Positions 28,304 to 39,700 of a stretch of DNA of 64,000 bases are shown here, piece by piece. The position numbers and the translations under genes are program-made. The notes under the pieces were generated by a model. The model searched no databases and was not told the DNA's origin. It saw only the letters and a list, made by a program, of their open reading frames with translations. Each line of letters begins with the position of its first letter. Positions within the stretch are counted from its first letter, which is position 1. Source of the DNA: Companilactobacillus suantsaicola (GTDB lineage Bacteria > Bacillota > Bacilli > Lactobacillales > Lactobacillaceae); NCBI RefSeq assembly GCF_004745525.1, contig NZ_RKLY01000013.1, forward strand, positions 1 through 64,000, in the 5' to 3' direction.

Positions 28304-30526
28304 ATGAAAAATAATCGAAATAGGTTAATTAATAATAGCCTGTTTTACATCTTGCTCTTTGTTGTTTTGGTTCTTGCAGCAAGTTGGTTTGCTGGTGGTC
28401 AATCCTCAGACCAATCTAAGACGTTAAGTCAAGACCAATTCATCTCACAATTGAAGCAAGGCAAAGTGAAGAGTTTCAAACTAGAGCCAATTGGTGGCGC
28501 TTACCAAGTTACTGGTGAGTACAAAAAAGCTCAAAAAGCTGATACAACTCGTTCCGTATCACTCTTTAGCCGTGGCCAAAGTACTGGTTCTAGTGAGGTA
28601 ACTTCATTTAGTTCAACTGTTTTGCCTAATAACGATACGTTAAAGAGAATTAATAACGCAGCGACTGCCAAAGGAGTTAAGACAACTGCAGCTCCTAAGT
28701 CACAATCAGGTCAATGGATCTCATTGATCTTAACGGTTATTGTTCCATTCGCATTGTTCTTCTTTATCATCTTTGCAATGATGGGCCGTGGAGGTCAAGG
28801 TGGTGGCGCCAACCGTGTCATGAACTTTGGCAAATCTAAGGTTAAACCAGAAGATCCCAAGAAAAACAAAGTTAGATTTTCTGATGTTGCTGGTGCTGAA
28901 GAGGAAAAACAAGAACTTGTTGAAGTTGTTGAATTCCTAAAAGATCCAAGAAAATTCGTTTCCTTGGGTGCCAGAATCCCAGCTGGTGTATTGCTTGAGG
29001 GTCCTCCCGGGACTGGTAAAACTTTACTAGCTAAGGCTGTTGCTGGTGAAGCTAAAGTTCCGTTCTATTCAATTTCTGGTTCTGACTTCGTTGAAATGTT
29101 CGTCGGTGTCGGTGCATCTCGTGTGCGTGATTTGTTCGAAAACGCAAAAAAAGATGCTCCATCAATCATCTTTATTGATGAAATTGATGCCGTCGGTCGT
29201 CAACGTGGTTCCGGTACCGGTGGTGGTAATGATGAACGTGAACAAACACTTAACCAATTATTGATTGAAATGGATGGATTTACTGGTAACGAAGGTGTTA
29301 TCGTTATGGCTGCTACTAACCGTTCCGATGTCCTTGATCCAGCGTTACTACGTCCAGGTCGTTTTGACCGTAAGATTTTGGTTGGTAGACCTGATGTTAA
29401 GGGCCGTGAAGCTATCTTGAAGGTTCACGCTCGTAACAAACCATTTACTGATGATGTTGATTTACACGCTATTGCTCAACAAACTCCAGGATTTGCTGGT
29501 GCCGATCTAGAAAACTTGCTAAACGAAGCTGCTTTAGTTGCCGCCCGTCGTGGTAAGCAAAAGATTGACTCAACTGATTTGGATGAAGCCGAAGACCGTG
29601 TTATTGCTGGTCCTGCTAAGAAGAACCGTGTCATTCCTGAACAGGAACGTCATACGGTTGCTTACCACGAAGCTGGACATGCTTTGATTGGTTTGGTCTT
29701 GAGTGATTCTCGAGTAGTTAGAAAAGTTACTATCGTGCCTCGTGGACGTGCCGGCGGTTACGCTATCATGCTTCCTAAGGACGATCAAAACCTTGCAACT
29801 AAGAAAGAATTGAATGAACAAATTACTGGTTTACTTGGTGGACGTACAGCTGAAGAGTTGATCGTTGGCCAACCATCATCCGGAGCTTCAAATGACTTTG
29901 AACAAGCAACACAAATTGCTCGTACAATGGTTACTGAATACGGTATGACAGATAAACTTGGTACAGTTCAACTTGAAAAGAATGGTCAACCATTTAGTGG
30001 TGGTAACTATCGTCAATTACCTTCATATTCTGAAGCGACTGCTAAAGATATTGATGAAGAAGTTAAACGTATTATTGACGAAGACCACGAACGCGCTCGT
30101 GAGATTCTTCAAACACACAAGGAACAACACAAGATTATTGCTGAAGCCTTGTTGAAGTATGAAACACTTGATGAAAAGGAAATCTTGAGCTTGTTTAATA
30201 CAGGTAAGATGCCTGCTAATGATAAGAATCAAGAATTCCCAAGTGAAAGTGCTGCTACTTTTGAAGAAGCTAAGAAGGCCGTTGAAGCTAAAGATGCTGC
30301 TAAACAAAAGACTGAGGGAGCAAACAAGGATGAGGACAAGTCAAATGAAACAATTGACGAGACTACTTATCCTTCTGAAAAGAGTGAAGTTAAGTCAGAC
30401 GATGATACAAGTGACGAAAAGTCAACTCCAGAATCAACTGATGAAACTAAGTCCTCTGATAATCCTGAAGACTCAAGTAACAGTGATGATTCAAACGATA
30501 ATGATACAAATAATAATGATAAGTAA
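28304..30526 (+). CDS. ftsH: ATP-dependent zinc metalloprotease FtsH
   Basis: A 740-residue membrane-anchored AAA+ protease that degrades misfolded membrane and regulatory proteins. The first membrane helix is at about 10-28, then an extracellular domain, and the second helix at about 140-160. The AAA domain has Walker A GPPGTGKT (from about 233) and [17 protein letters not shown]. The zinc site is H455-E-A-G-H459. The last 100 or so residues form a Glu/Asp/Ser/Thr/Asn-rich tail with no fold expected, longer than in most FtsH. The start is ATG 28304 behind aggagg. Confidence 0.97.
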   Translation: MKNNRNRLINNSLFYILLFVVLVLAASWFAGGQSSDQSKTLSQDQFISQLKQGKVKSFKLEPIGGAYQVTGEYKKAQKADTTRSVSLFSRGQSTGSSEVTSFSSTVLPNNDTLKRINNAATAKGVKTTAAPKSQSGQWISLILTVIVPFALFFFIIFAMMGRGGQGGGANRVMNFGKSKVKPEDPKKNKVRFSDVAGAEEEKQELVEVVEFLKDPRKFVSLGARIPAGVLLEGPPGTGKTLLAKAVAGEAKVPFYSISGSDFVEMFVGVGASRVRDLFENAKKDAPSIIFIDEIDAVGRQRGSGTGGGNDEREQTLNQLLIEMDGFTGNEGVIVMAATNRSDVLDPALLRPGRFDRKILVGRPDVKGREAILKVHARNKPFTDDVDLHAIAQQTPGFAGADLENLLNEAALVAARRGKQKIDSTDLDEAEDRVIAGPAKKNRVIPEQERHTVAYHEAGHALIGLVLSDSRVVRKVTIVPRGRAGGYAIMLPKDDQNLATKKELNEQITGLLGGRTAEELIVGQPSSGASNDFEQATQIARTMVTEYGMTDKLGTVQLEKNGQPFSGGNYRQLPSYSEATAKDIDEEVKRIIDEDHERAREILQTHKEQHKIIAEALLKYETLDEKEILSLFNTGKMPANDKNQEFPSESAATFEEAKKAVEAKDAAKQKTEGANKDEDKSNETIDETTYPSEKSEVKSDDDTSDEKSTPESTDETKSSDNPEDSSNSDDSNDNDTNNNDK

Positions 30527-30534
30527 TAAAAAAG

Positions 30535-30559
30535 AGCGACTCGTTTGAGTCGCTTTTTT
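30535..30559 (+). terminator. Terminator between ftsH and hslO
   Basis: AGCGACTC (30535-30542) pairs with GAGTCGCT (30547-30554), followed by T. It ends only 15 bp before the hslO start, so hslO must rely on read-through or an unseen promoter. Confidence 0.85.
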
Positions 30560-30573
30560 GAACGGAGGAAATT

Positions 30574-31455
30574 ATGACTGATACTTTAACAAAATCAGTT
30601 TCAAAGGATGGTAAATTTAGAGTTTACATTATCAATGCAACTCAAACCGTTCAAGAAGCTCAGCAAAGACATGACACTTGGAGAAATTCTAGTGCGGCTT
30701 TAGGCAGAACAATGATTGGCTCAATCTTGGTAGCAACTTCGACCTTAAAAGAAGATGAGATTTTAACTACTAGAGTTCAAGGTGATGGACCAGTTGGAGC
30801 TATTGTAGTTGATGCTGACGCTAAAGGTAATACAAAAGGCTATATCACTAATCCGCATGTGGCATTGAAGGCTCGTGAAGATGGACATATTGATGTTAAA
30901 GCGGCCGTTGGTACGAATGGTACTTTAAGTATCACTAAAGACTTACATTTGAAGGAACCTTTTACTGGTGAAGTTCCTTTAGTATCTGGTGAAATTGGGA
31001 TGGACTTTGCTTACTATATGGCTAAATCTGAACAAATTCCTTCAGCTATTGGAGTCTCAGTTTTTGTTGAACCAAATGAAAAAGTCGGCGCTGCAGGAGG
31101 CTTCTTAGTTCAAACTTTGCCTGGTGCTACTGATAAGGATATTGATCAAATTGAAGCTAATTTGAAAGTTATTCCTAATTTATCAACACTGCTTAATGAA
31201 GGCTTGAGTAACGATGACTTATTAAAGAAGATCATGAATGGCGTTGAGATGAAGGTTCTAGATGAGATGCCAATTCAATTTAAATGTGATTGTTCAAAAG
31301 ATAAATTTGCTAAGTCATTGACGACTTTATCTAAAGATAATTTGCAAAAGATGATTGATGAAGATCACGGCGCTGAAGCTGTCTGCAAGTTCTGCAACAA
31401 CAAATACAAGTTTACTGAAGATGACTTGAAAGAAATTATTGCTGAAAAAGAATAA
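30574..31455 (+). CDS. hslO: Redox-regulated chaperone Hsp33
   Basis: The 293-residue cytosolic holdase is switched on by oxidation. The zinc/redox switch is present as KCDCSKDKF (CxC) and VCKFCNNKY (CxxC) in the C-terminal 60 residues. The N-terminal domain shows the family pattern TRVQGDGPVGAIVVDADAKG. It starts at ATG 30574 behind cggagga. The ftsH-hslO-dusB-lysS order is conserved in lactobacilli. Confidence 0.96.
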   Translation: MTDTLTKSVSKDGKFRVYIINATQTVQEAQQRHDTWRNSSAALGRTMIGSILVATSTLKEDEILTTRVQGDGPVGAIVVDADAKGNTKGYITNPHVALKAREDGHIDVKAAVGTNGTLSITKDLHLKEPFTGEVPLVSGEIGMDFAYYMAKSEQIPSAIGVSVFVEPNEKVGAAGGFLVQTLPGATDKDIDQIEANLKVIPNLSTLLNEGLSNDDLLKKIMNGVEMKVLDEMPIQFKCDCSKDKFAKSLTTLSKDNLQKMIDEDHGAEAVCKFCNNKYKFTEDDLKEIIAEKE

Positions 31456-31462
31456 TCAATAT

Positions 31463-31492
31463 TTGCCATGTGAATAGATTTTTTGTTATTAT
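31463..31492 (+). promoter_or_regulatory. Promoter of dusB-lysS
   Basis: TTGCCA (31463-31468), 18-base spacer, TATTAT (31487-31492). Confidence 0.6.
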
Positions 31493-31527
31493 TTCAAGTT
31501 GTAGTTATAAAATCAGAGGTATAAAGT

Positions 31528-32532
31528 ATGGAGTGGAAAATTGGCGATGTTGTGATTCCCAAACAAGTCGTGGTGGCACCGATGGCGGGAATTACTAATT
31601 CAGCTTTTCGAGTCACAGCCAGAGAATTTGGTGCTGGTTTGGTTGTTTGTGAAATGGTCAGTGCTCAAGGTATCAAGTATCACAATGAGAAAACCCTGGG
31701 TATGACTTTTGTCGACCCAAATGAGCATCCAGTCAGTATTCAAATTTTTGGTGGTAGTACTGAGTCGCTGATCCAGGCTGCTCAATACGTTGACCAACAT
31801 ACAGGAGCAGATATCGTTGATATCAATATGGGCTGTCCGGTTAAGAAGGTTACTAAAACTGGTGCTGGTTCATGTTGGTTGAGAGATCCGGATAAGCTCT
31901 ACAAGATGGTCAAAGCGGTCAGTTCGAGTATCGAAAAACCGTTAACTGTCAAAATGAGAACTGGTTGGGATAGTGATCACATACTAGCAGTTGAGAATGC
32001 CTTAGCTGCTCAAGAAGGTGGCGCTAGTGCGATTGCGATGCATGGCCGAACCAAGGCTCAGATGTATGAAGGACACGCTGATTGGGATATTTTACACACC
32101 GTCGCTGATAGTTTGTCGATTCCTTTGATGGGAAACGGCGATATCAAGACTCCACAAGATGCTAAAACGATGATTGAAGACGTGGGAGCAACTGCTGCAA
32201 TGGTCGGTCGGGCAGTGTTAGGTAACTTATGGCGTTTGAATGCTATGAACCATTATTTAGAAACTGGAGAACTACTCCCTGAACCTAGTGTTGCAGAAAA
32301 AATTAATATAGCTAAACTTCAGTTGCAACGTCTGGTAGACTTAAAAGGTGAGCATGTTGGTGTTCCAGAATTTCGTCAACAGGCAGCATATTATCTAAAG
32401 GGGATTCCCCATGCAGTTAGAACACGTGCTAGAGTAGTGAATGAAGATTCAATGCAAGGTGTGTTTGATGCATTAGATCAATTTGTTGAAAGTTACGAAA
32501 AAAGAGAAGCGAGATCTTCAAAAATTTCGTAG
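31528..32532 (+). CDS. dusB: tRNA-dihydrouridine synthase B
   Basis: A 334-residue flavoprotein that reduces uridines in the D-loop of tRNA. The FMN-binding start VVAPMAGITNSAFR, the catalytic Cys in VDINMGCPVKKV, MHGRTKAQMYEGHADW and GNGDIKTPQDA are all present. The start is ATG 31528 behind gaggtataaa. It is followed after 15 bp by lysS, so modification and charging enzymes share a transcript. Confidence 0.95.
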   Translation: MEWKIGDVVIPKQVVVAPMAGITNSAFRVTAREFGAGLVVCEMVSAQGIKYHNEKTLGMTFVDPNEHPVSIQIFGGSTESLIQAAQYVDQHTGADIVDINMGCPVKKVTKTGAGSCWLRDPDKLYKMVKAVSSSIEKPLTVKMRTGWDSDHILAVENALAAQEGGASAIAMHGRTKAQMYEGHADWDILHTVADSLSIPLMGNGDIKTPQDAKTMIEDVGATAAMVGRAVLGNLWRLNAMNHYLETGELLPEPSVAEKINIAKLQLQRLVDLKGEHVGVPEFRQQAAYYLKGIPHAVRTRARVVNEDSMQGVFDALDQFVESYEKREARSSKIS

Positions 32533-34098
<1,566 letters not shown>

Positions 34099-34105
34099 TA
34101 AAAAA

Positions 34106-34148
34106 ACAGTGTAGTAAATCTGAAAAAGATTTCGGCACTGTTTTTTTA
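34106..34148 (+). terminator. Terminator of lysS
   Basis: ACAGTG (34106-34111) and CACTGT (34136-34141) pair around an inner AAATC/GATTT stem, then seven T. Confidence 0.8.
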
Positions 34149-34205
34149 TTTTACAAATTACCATCGTTCGCATGTTCCTGTGATGAATTAGTTAAGAAAT
34201 GTCTC

Positions 34206-34234
34206 TTGAAAAAAGATTAAAGTTAAACTATATT
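34206..34234 (+). promoter_or_regulatory. Promoter of the ABC exporter gene
   Basis: TTGAAA (34206-34211), 17-base spacer, TATATT (34229-34234), 22 bp before the start codon. Confidence 0.6.
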
Positions 34235-34256
34235 TAATCCAATTAGGAGGGTTCTA

Positions 34257-35831
34257 ATGATATTAAAGTATATAAAGACCCGTTATATAGTTAATTTTTT
34301 AATTCTTTCTTTTCTAAAATCATTGCAGGTGGTATTCATTGCACTGATTAGTCAACAAATGATCAATTGGATCACTGACCCTAAGCTTGATTATTTGTTA
34401 ATGTTGGTTGTAATAGCATTTGCAGGTTTAATTTTATTTTGGGTAATAGGAATTTTGTATCAAAAAATGTATTTCATTGTTGTAAAAACAGCAAATTATC
34501 GTATAAAAGCTATTGCCAGTAATTATCTTATTTTTAATAATCACCCAACTGTAAACGTGGATACATCTTTCTTCACTAATGATTTAAAAGCACTTGAAGC
34601 GAATAAGGTAGAGGCAGAATTACAAATAGTCACAAATGTAATTCAATTCATAACGGCCGTGGTTTCGGCTTCGGTAGCGTCTATTCCGTTGACGATAATA
34701 TTTATGTTAGCATCATTTTTACCGGGGATTTTACAGCGACTGTTGGGAAAAAATATTGAAGCAAAATCACAAATATGGGATAAGGACAACAGTAAATACA
34801 CCGAAACCGTTAAAGAAACAGAGATGTTCTCTAAATCAGCTAGATTGTATAATTCTGAAGCTGGTTTGTGGAGGAGATTTAAGAGCGCTGCTAGCCTGAT
34901 GGAAAACTCTTTGATGCGTTTGAATTTTTGGGAAGGTTTTACAAATGAGACAATTAGTGTGATAGCTTATGCGGCGATTACTATTGCTCCAATTGCACTT
35001 GGAGTTTATCTTGTAAGCATTAGAAATATCACACTTGGTACATTAATTATGATTAGTCAGTTGTCTAATAACTTTGTAAATCCCGTTATTACCATTTCTG
35101 CATATGTTAATAATCTAAGAGCAGCTAAGCCTATGTGGAATAAATTCTTAATTTTGACTAAGAATACTGATCACTTAGAGTCTAGAACAACTACCATTAA
35201 TGACCCAAGAAGCCTCACTCTAAAAGATGTAACGGTTGCACTTGACGGTAACGATATATTTGAAAATGTCTCCTTTAATGTAGAAAAAGGAGATAAAGTT
35301 TTAATAGTTGCTCCATCAGGATGGGGAAAATCAACCCTTCTGAATACGTTATTAGGAAATGTAGCTATAAAAAATGGAGAATACTTGATAAACAATCAAA
35401 GCGTAACCCGAAATGTCGAGAATGTTCATAATTACTTTAGTTATATTAATCAAGAACCTAGACTGCTGGATGATACAGTGCTTTATAACATCACTTTAGG
35501 TAATCCAGTTTCAGATAATCAACTTAATGATGTTATAAAAAAGTCAGGTTTATCTGATCTAGTCAAGAATAAAGGATTAGATTTTAAAGTTGGAAAATCT
35601 GGTGAAAATTTATCTGGTGGGCAAAAACAGAGAATTGAAATTGCTAGGGCATTATATTTCAAGCGACCATTTTTACTAGCTGATGAAGCCACAGCTTCAT
35701 TAGACCCGGATCTCTCTAAGAAAATCCATGATACTTTACTAAAAGATTATTCAGGCACAGTAATTGAAGTAGCTCATCATCTTAGCGATGAAGAAAGAAA
35801 TATGTTTAACAAAGTGTATAGTTTTAAGTGA
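34257..35831 (+). CDS. ABC exporter, fused permease and ATPase, substrate unknown
   Basis: A 524-residue half-transporter: about six membrane helices in the first 290 residues, then one ATPase domain with Walker A APSGWGKST (near 360), the LSGGQKQRIEIARAL signature and FLLADEATASLD. It should work as a homodimer. No C39 peptidase domain and no second ABC gene are nearby, so it is not an evident bacteriocin exporter. It is shorter than the usual 570-600 residues. It uses ATA and AGA codons more than its neighbours and lies alone between lysS and a repeat-tRNA block, so it may be an acquired accessory gene. The start is ATG 34257 behind aggaggg. Confidence 0.82.
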   Translation: MILKYIKTRYIVNFLILSFLKSLQVVFIALISQQMINWITDPKLDYLLMLVVIAFAGLILFWVIGILYQKMYFIVVKTANYRIKAIASNYLIFNNHPTVNVDTSFFTNDLKALEANKVEAELQIVTNVIQFITAVVSASVASIPLTIIFMLASFLPGILQRLLGKNIEAKSQIWDKDNSKYTETVKETEMFSKSARLYNSEAGLWRRFKSAASLMENSLMRLNFWEGFTNETISVIAYAAITIAPIALGVYLVSIRNITLGTLIMISQLSNNFVNPVITISAYVNNLRAAKPMWNKFLILTKNTDHLESRTTTINDPRSLTLKDVTVALDGNDIFENVSFNVEKGDKVLIVAPSGWGKSTLLNTLLGNVAIKNGEYLINNQSVTRNVENVHNYFSYINQEPRLLDDTVLYNITLGNPVSDNQLNDVIKKSGLSDLVKNKGLDFKVGKSGENLSGGQKQRIEIARALYFKRPFLLADEATASLDPDLSKKIHDTLLKDYSGTVIEVAHHLSDEERNMFNKVYSFK

Positions 35832-35846
35832 TTTGTTTTGGATTAG

Positions 35847-35921
35847 AAGCATCTATTTTAAATATATGTAAGGCATATTGAAGGTCAGCCAAATATTTAA
35901 GAAATAGGTGCTTTTATTTTT
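35847..35921 (+). terminator. Long-loop terminator of the ABC exporter gene
   Basis: The stretch aagcatctattttaaatat (from 35847) pairs imperfectly with atatttaagaaataggtgctt (to about 35913), followed by TTTATTTTT. The remaining gap to the repeat (35922-35989) holds repeat flank only. Confidence 0.6.
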
Positions 35922-35989
35922 GCCTTTGAAGCTTATAAAGGGTTCTTGAATAGAACTACTATTCCTAAATAAATGGAAACTAAATAACC

Positions 35990-36171
35990 AATAGATCCGT
36001 TATTCAGTCCGGAGCAACAAACCCGATTTGGGCTCAGTGGTGAAATTTCACTTAACGCTTTAGCGTTTAGTGAAAGGCCAAGCTTGGAAATGCCGCGCAC
36101 TTTGCGGTAGTTTCAAGTTGTGCCCACCACGTTCCAGCCCAAAATCGAGTTTGTTGCGGAGGACGGCATAC
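35990..36171 (+). repeat. Palindromic intergenic repeat, copy F
   Basis: Outer arms 36015-36034 and 36136-36156 are complementary except one mismatch and one bulge. Hairpin 1 (36046-36075) is TTTCACTTAACGC/GCGTTTAGTGAAA around TTTA, with one mismatch. Hairpin 2 (36083-36117) contains G-U pairs. Sequence and left flank are very close to copy E. It sits between the exporter terminator and the tRNA promoter. Confidence 0.9.
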
Positions 36172-36217
36172 TTCACCACCCCCTCAAGAAAAGAATTAAA
36201 CTATTCGAAAATTTTTG

Positions 36218-36247
36218 TTGACAGTTTTTGTAATCAATAGGTATAAT
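36218..36247 (+). promoter_or_regulatory. Promoter of the tRNA cluster
   Basis: Consensus TTGACA (36218-36223) and TATAAT (36242-36247) with an 18-base spacer, 30 bp before the first tRNA. Confidence 0.85.
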
Positions 36248-36277
36248 AATATAGTTGTTTCAAGCAAGAAACATTTT

Positions 36278-36350
36278 GGAGGATTAGCTCAGCTGGGAGA
36301 GCATCTGCCTTACAAGCAGGAGGTCACAGGTTCGATCCCTGTATCCTCCA
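36278..36350 (+). tRNA. tRNA-Val (anticodon TAC)
   Basis: A 73-nt cloverleaf: acceptor GGAGGAT/ATCCTCC plus A73, anticodon stem TCTGC/GCAGG around loop CTTACAA (anticodon TAC, codon GUA), T-arm CAGGTTCGATCCCTG. CCA is not encoded. Confidence 0.96.
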
Positions 36351-36384
36351 TTAAGCATTATCGCTTAATGGTTTTTAGTTTTTT

Positions 36385-36467
36385 GCGGGTGTGGCGGAAT
36401 TGGCAGACGCGCTAGATTTAGGTTCTAGTGTCCAGTGGACATGAAGGTTCAAGTCCTTTCACCCGTA
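36385..36467 (+). tRNA. tRNA-Leu (anticodon TAG)
   Basis: An 83-nt tRNA with the long variable arm of leucine tRNAs (TGTCCAGTGGACA). Acceptor GCGGGTG/CACCCGT plus A73; anticodon stem CTAGA/TCTAG around TTTAGGT gives TAG (codon CUA). CCA is not encoded. Confidence 0.96.
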
Positions 36468-36529
36468 TTAAATTGGTCTTGCAAAAAGATTGATTTATGT
36501 GTATTATGTTAAATGTCGTTTGGCATAAT

Positions 36530-36602
36530 GCCGACTTAGCTCAGTTGGCAGAGCATCTGTCTTGTAAACAGGGGGTCGGAGGTTCGAATCCTCTAGTCGG
36601 CA
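36530..36602 (+). tRNA. tRNA-Thr (anticodon TGT)
   Basis: A 73-nt cloverleaf: acceptor GCCGACT/AGTCGGC plus A73, anticodon loop CTTGTAA (anticodon TGT, codon ACA), T-arm GGTTCGAATCC. CCA is not encoded. Confidence 0.96.
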
Positions 36603-36612
36603 TAGTCATAAT

Positions 36613-36684
36613 GCGGAAGTAGTTCAGTGGTAGAACATCACCTTGCCATGGTGGGGGTCGCGGGTTCGAATCCCGTCTTCCGCT
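36613..36684 (+). tRNA. tRNA-Gly (anticodon GCC)
   Basis: A 72-nt cloverleaf: acceptor GCGGAAG/CTTCCGC with U73, as usual for glycine; the CACC/GGTG stem region encloses TTGCCAT (anticodon GCC, codon GGC). CCA is not encoded. Confidence 0.96.
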
Positions 36685-36699
36685 TAGAGAAAATGGTTT

Positions 36700-36773
36700 C
36701 GGGAAATAGCTCAGCTTGGTAGAGCGTCACGTTCGGGACGTGAAGGCCGCAAGTTCGAATCTTGTTTTCCCGA
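36700..36773 (+). tRNA. tRNA-Pro (anticodon CGG)
   Basis: A 74-nt cloverleaf with the proline-type C1 start: acceptor CGGGAAA/TTTCCCG plus A73, anticodon stem TCACG/CGTGA around TTCGGGA, anticodon CGG (codon CCG). A UGG-anticodon tRNA-Pro would be expected elsewhere in the genome. Confidence 0.94.
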
Positions 36774-36792
36774 TATCGAGACTAAGTATAAA

Positions 36793-36829
36793 AGGGTAAT
36801 TAATTCTTAATGGATTGATTGCCTTTTTT
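36793..36829 (+). terminator. Terminator of the tRNA cluster
   Basis: AGGGTAATTAAT (36793-36804) pairs with ATTGATTGCCT (36814-36824) with one bulged G and G-U pairs, then six T. Confidence 0.75.
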
Positions 36830-36846
36830 CGTTTCTCTAAAAATAT

Positions 36847-36874
36847 TTGGACGATAAACTAATATGAGTATATA
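36847..36874 (+). promoter_or_regulatory. Promoter of clpC
   Basis: TTGGAC (36847-36852), 16-base spacer, TATATA (36869-36874). The leader is about 130 nt. No CtsR-type direct heptad repeat (GGTCAAA) is seen in 36830-37014. Confidence 0.5.
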
Positions 36875-37014
36875 AAGGAGTTGAATGTGTTAGGATTCTA
36901 ATTGAAGTAGTTAATAATCTAGGTTAATTCTCTTTTAATAAGATGAATTAATTGCTTTTTTTTAAAACACATTTATACTTTCTAAACAGACACTTGAAAA
37001 GTAGAGGTAACATA

Positions 37015-39501
37015 ATGGACAAAGTATTTACCGAAAGCGCCAAAAATGCACTAGTTTTAGCACAAGAACAAGCCAAGGCATTTCATCACAATGCTGTTGG
37101 TACAGAACACATTCTACTTGGACTAGTAATGGAAAATGATGGTATTGCCGGTATTACTTTGAGGGATCTAGCTGTAAGTGATCGAGATGTTGAGGAAGAA
37201 ATTGAACATCTGACAGGTTATGGGGATGTCTCATCTAATACTGCTAAGGGAATCTATTTGCCTTATTCTCCTAAAGGACAGATGATTTTGAGCAATGCCC
37301 AGGAAAACTCAAATCTTTATAAGTCCAATCGTATCGGAACAGAACATATTTTATTAGCGATTTTAGACGATGCTGACAATTTGGCTAATCGAATTTTGGT
37401 CAATTTAGGCTTGAGTTTGTCTAAAACTAAATCACTTCTTTTAAGTAAAATGGGAATGTCAAACAAGGCTGCCCGTCGTGGCTTTGCTAATAATTTGAGT
37501 AAGCAAAAGAGTCAACAACAAACACAAGGAACACCAACTTTGGATTCATTGTCCCGTGACTTGACTAAACTTGCTGCGGCTAACCAAATTGACCCAGTTA
37601 TTGGTCGTCAAAAAGAAGTTGAAAGAACGATTCAAATTTTGAGCCGTCGAACAAAGAACAATCCAGTTTTAGTTGGTGAACCAGGTGTAGGTAAAACTGC
37701 TATTGCTGAAGGTTTAGCAATTGCTATTGTTAAAAAAGAAGTTCCACTTGATATGCAAAATAAACGGATCATGATGCTTGATATGGGCTCACTTGTGGCT
37801 GGTACTAAGTATCGTGGTGAATTTGAAGACCGTTTGAAGAAAGTTATTAAAGAAATTTATGAAGATAAGCATGTGATTCTCTTCATTGATGAGTTACATA
37901 CTTTAATTGGAGCCGGTGGTGCTGAGGGTGCTATTGATGCTTCCAATATATTGAAACCCGCATTAGCTCGTGGTGAGTTGCAATTGATCGGTGCAACTAC
38001 ATCGAATGAATACCAAAAGTATATTGAAAAAGATACTGCTTTGGAACGTCGTTTTGCTAAAGTTTATGTTGAAGAACCAAGTGCTGAAGATTCAGTTAAA
38101 ATTTTGATGGGCTTGAGACCTAGATATGAACAACATCACGGCTTAAAAATTTCTGATGAGGCCGTTGAAGCAGCTGTACGTTTGTCAACACGTTACTTGA
38201 CGAACCGTTTCTTGCCAGATAAGGCTATTGATCTAATGGATGAAGCTTCAGCTAAAGTTCGAATCCACAATGTTTCAAAGAATAATAAGTTAGAAGAATT
38301 GACTAACAAGTCTATGAAGTTGATGGATGACAAGAACAATGCCATCTTGGATCAAGATTTTGAAAAGGCTGCTAAGATCCGTGAAGAAGAACAAACACTT
38401 CAAGCTCAAATTGCTAAGTTAAAGGATAAGCAGACAAATCAAAAGAAAGCTGTCGTTTCTGCTAATGATATTGCTGAAATCATTGCGGAATGGACAGGAG
38501 TACCTGTTAAACAAATCACACGTAAGGAAAGTGAGAAGTTACTTAACCTTGAAAAAGAACTTCACAAGCGTGTTATTGGCCAAGATAATGCTATCAATGC
38601 TGTTTCTCGTGCTATTCGTCGAGCTAGAAGTGGTATGAAAGATCCTAACCGTCCAATTGGTTCATTTATGTTCTTAGGACCTACTGGTGTAGGTAAGACT
38701 GAGTTAGCTAAATCAATTGCGGAAGTTATGTTTGGTTCTGAAGATAATTTGATTCGTGTCGACATGTCAGAATATATGGAACAATACAGTACTTCTAAAT
38801 TGATTGGTTCAGCACCTGGTTATGTTGGTTTTGACGATGGCGGTCAATTGACCGAAAAGGTTAGAAATGAGCCTTATTCAGTTGTCTTGCTAGATGAAGT
38901 TGAAAAAGCTCATCCAGATGTTTTCAATATCTTACTTCAAGTATTAGACGATGGTATTTTGACGGATGCTAAGGGTCGTAAAGTTGATTTTAGAAATACG
39001 ATCATCATTATGACTTCTAATCTTGGTGCAAGATCACTTGAAGAAGACAAGTCAGTCGGCTTTGGAGCTAAAGACGTTCATGACGATTTCAAGGAAATGC
39101 AAGAACGTATCAATACTGAATTGAAACGCTTCTTCCGTCCTGAATTCTTGAACCGTGTCGATGAAACTATTGTCTTCAAGTCACTCAACAAAGAACAACT
39201 CAAAGAAATTGCTAAGATCATGAGTAACAATTTGAGAAAACGCCTTGCTGAGCGTGAAATTAAATTGGTCATCACGCCAACAGCTTATAATGATCTAGTT
39301 AAAGATGGTTATAATCCTGAATATGGTGCTCGTCCAATGAGAAGAACCATCCAACGTGAGATTGAAGATCCAGTCAGTGAGCAATTACTAATGGGTAATG
39401 TTAAAGCTGGTGATTCGATCAAAGTTGGTTCTAAAAAAGGGAAGTTAACTGTGACAGTTGACAATCCTGATAAAAAAGATACTTTAACTCATCAAAAATA
39501 A
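37015..39501 (+). CDS. clpC: ATP-dependent Clp protease ATP-binding subunit ClpC
   Basis: An 828-residue Hsp100 unfoldase that feeds substrates to ClpP. Domains: two N-terminal Clp repeats (about 1-145), AAA-1 with Walker A GEPGVGKT (near 220), a UVR-containing middle region (about 425-460, [13 protein letters not shown]), and AAA-2 with GPTGVGKT (near 555). I start at ATG 37015 behind gaggtaac; the in-frame ATG at 36952 has no ribosome-binding site. ctsR, mcsA and mcsB, which accompany clpC in Bacillus, are absent, as in other lactobacilli. Confidence 0.96.
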   Translation: MDKVFTESAKNALVLAQEQAKAFHHNAVGTEHILLGLVMENDGIAGITLRDLAVSDRDVEEEIEHLTGYGDVSSNTAKGIYLPYSPKGQMILSNAQENSNLYKSNRIGTEHILLAILDDADNLANRILVNLGLSLSKTKSLLLSKMGMSNKAARRGFANNLSKQKSQQQTQGTPTLDSLSRDLTKLAAANQIDPVIGRQKEVERTIQILSRRTKNNPVLVGEPGVGKTAIAEGLAIAIVKKEVPLDMQNKRIMMLDMGSLVAGTKYRGEFEDRLKKVIKEIYEDKHVILFIDELHTLIGAGGAEGAIDASNILKPALARGELQLIGATTSNEYQKYIEKDTALERRFAKVYVEEPSAEDSVKILMGLRPRYEQHHGLKISDEAVEAAVRLSTRYLTNRFLPDKAIDLMDEASAKVRIHNVSKNNKLEELTNKSMKLMDDKNNAILDQDFEKAAKIREEEQTLQAQIAKLKDKQTNQKKAVVSANDIAEIIAEWTGVPVKQITRKESEKLLNLEKELHKRVIGQDNAINAVSRAIRRARSGMKDPNRPIGSFMFLGPTGVGKTELAKSIAEVMFGSEDNLIRVDMSEYMEQYSTSKLIGSAPGYVGFDDGGQLTEKVRNEPYSVVLLDEVEKAHPDVFNILLQVLDDGILTDAKGRKVDFRNTIIIMTSNLGARSLEEDKSVGFGAKDVHDDFKEMQERINTELKRFFRPEFLNRVDETIVFKSLNKEQLKEIAKIMSNNLRKRLAEREIKLVITPTAYNDLVKDGYNPEYGARPMRRTIQREIEDPVSEQLLMGNVKAGDSIKVGSKKGKLTVTVDNPDKKDTLTHQK

Positions 39502-39513
39502 TAGGCTTGACTA

Positions 39514-39542
39514 TTGACATGAATAGTGCATAAGTGTATTAT
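39514..39542 (+). promoter_or_regulatory. Strong promoter upstream of rpoB
   Basis: Consensus TTGACA (39514-39519) and TATTAT (39537-39542) with a 17-base spacer. It lies before, not after, the terminator at 39613-39650. Confidence 0.8.
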
Positions 39543-39549
39543 TTCTTTT

Positions 39550-39700
39550 GAGATTCATAGTTCAAATTGCAAATTGCGATCTATTGTCCGTGATTATGCG
39601 TAAATAAAAAAACAAAAATAGATTTTAGTTTCTATTTTTGGTTTTTTTTTGCCTAAAAATGGGTTTTTGAACCGTTTTCATGCAAATTGTAATCAAATTG
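39550..39700 (+). promoter_or_regulatory. rpoB leader, candidate Lacto-rpoB type RNA
   Basis: About 200 nt of untranslated RNA lie between the promoter and the rpoB start codon, containing a terminator-like hairpin and repeated AAATTG words (near 39565-39577 and 39684-39708). A conserved RNA motif named Lacto-rpoB is known from rpoB 5' leaders of lactic acid bacteria; the location fits, but I could not match the sequence to the motif. Confidence 0.4.
39613..39650 (+). terminator. Terminator in the clpC-rpoB gap
   Basis: CAAAAATAGA (39613-39622) pairs with TCTATTTTTG (39631-39640), followed by nine T. It would end clpC mRNA but also lies in the rpoB leader. Confidence 0.8.

Noticed and set aside
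36215-36415. Frame running across two tRNA genes
   Set aside because: It overlaps tRNA-Val and tRNA-Leu, and the RNA structures are unambiguous.
36830-37014. CtsR operator before clpC
   Set aside because: No tandem GGTCAAA-type heptads are present in the region.
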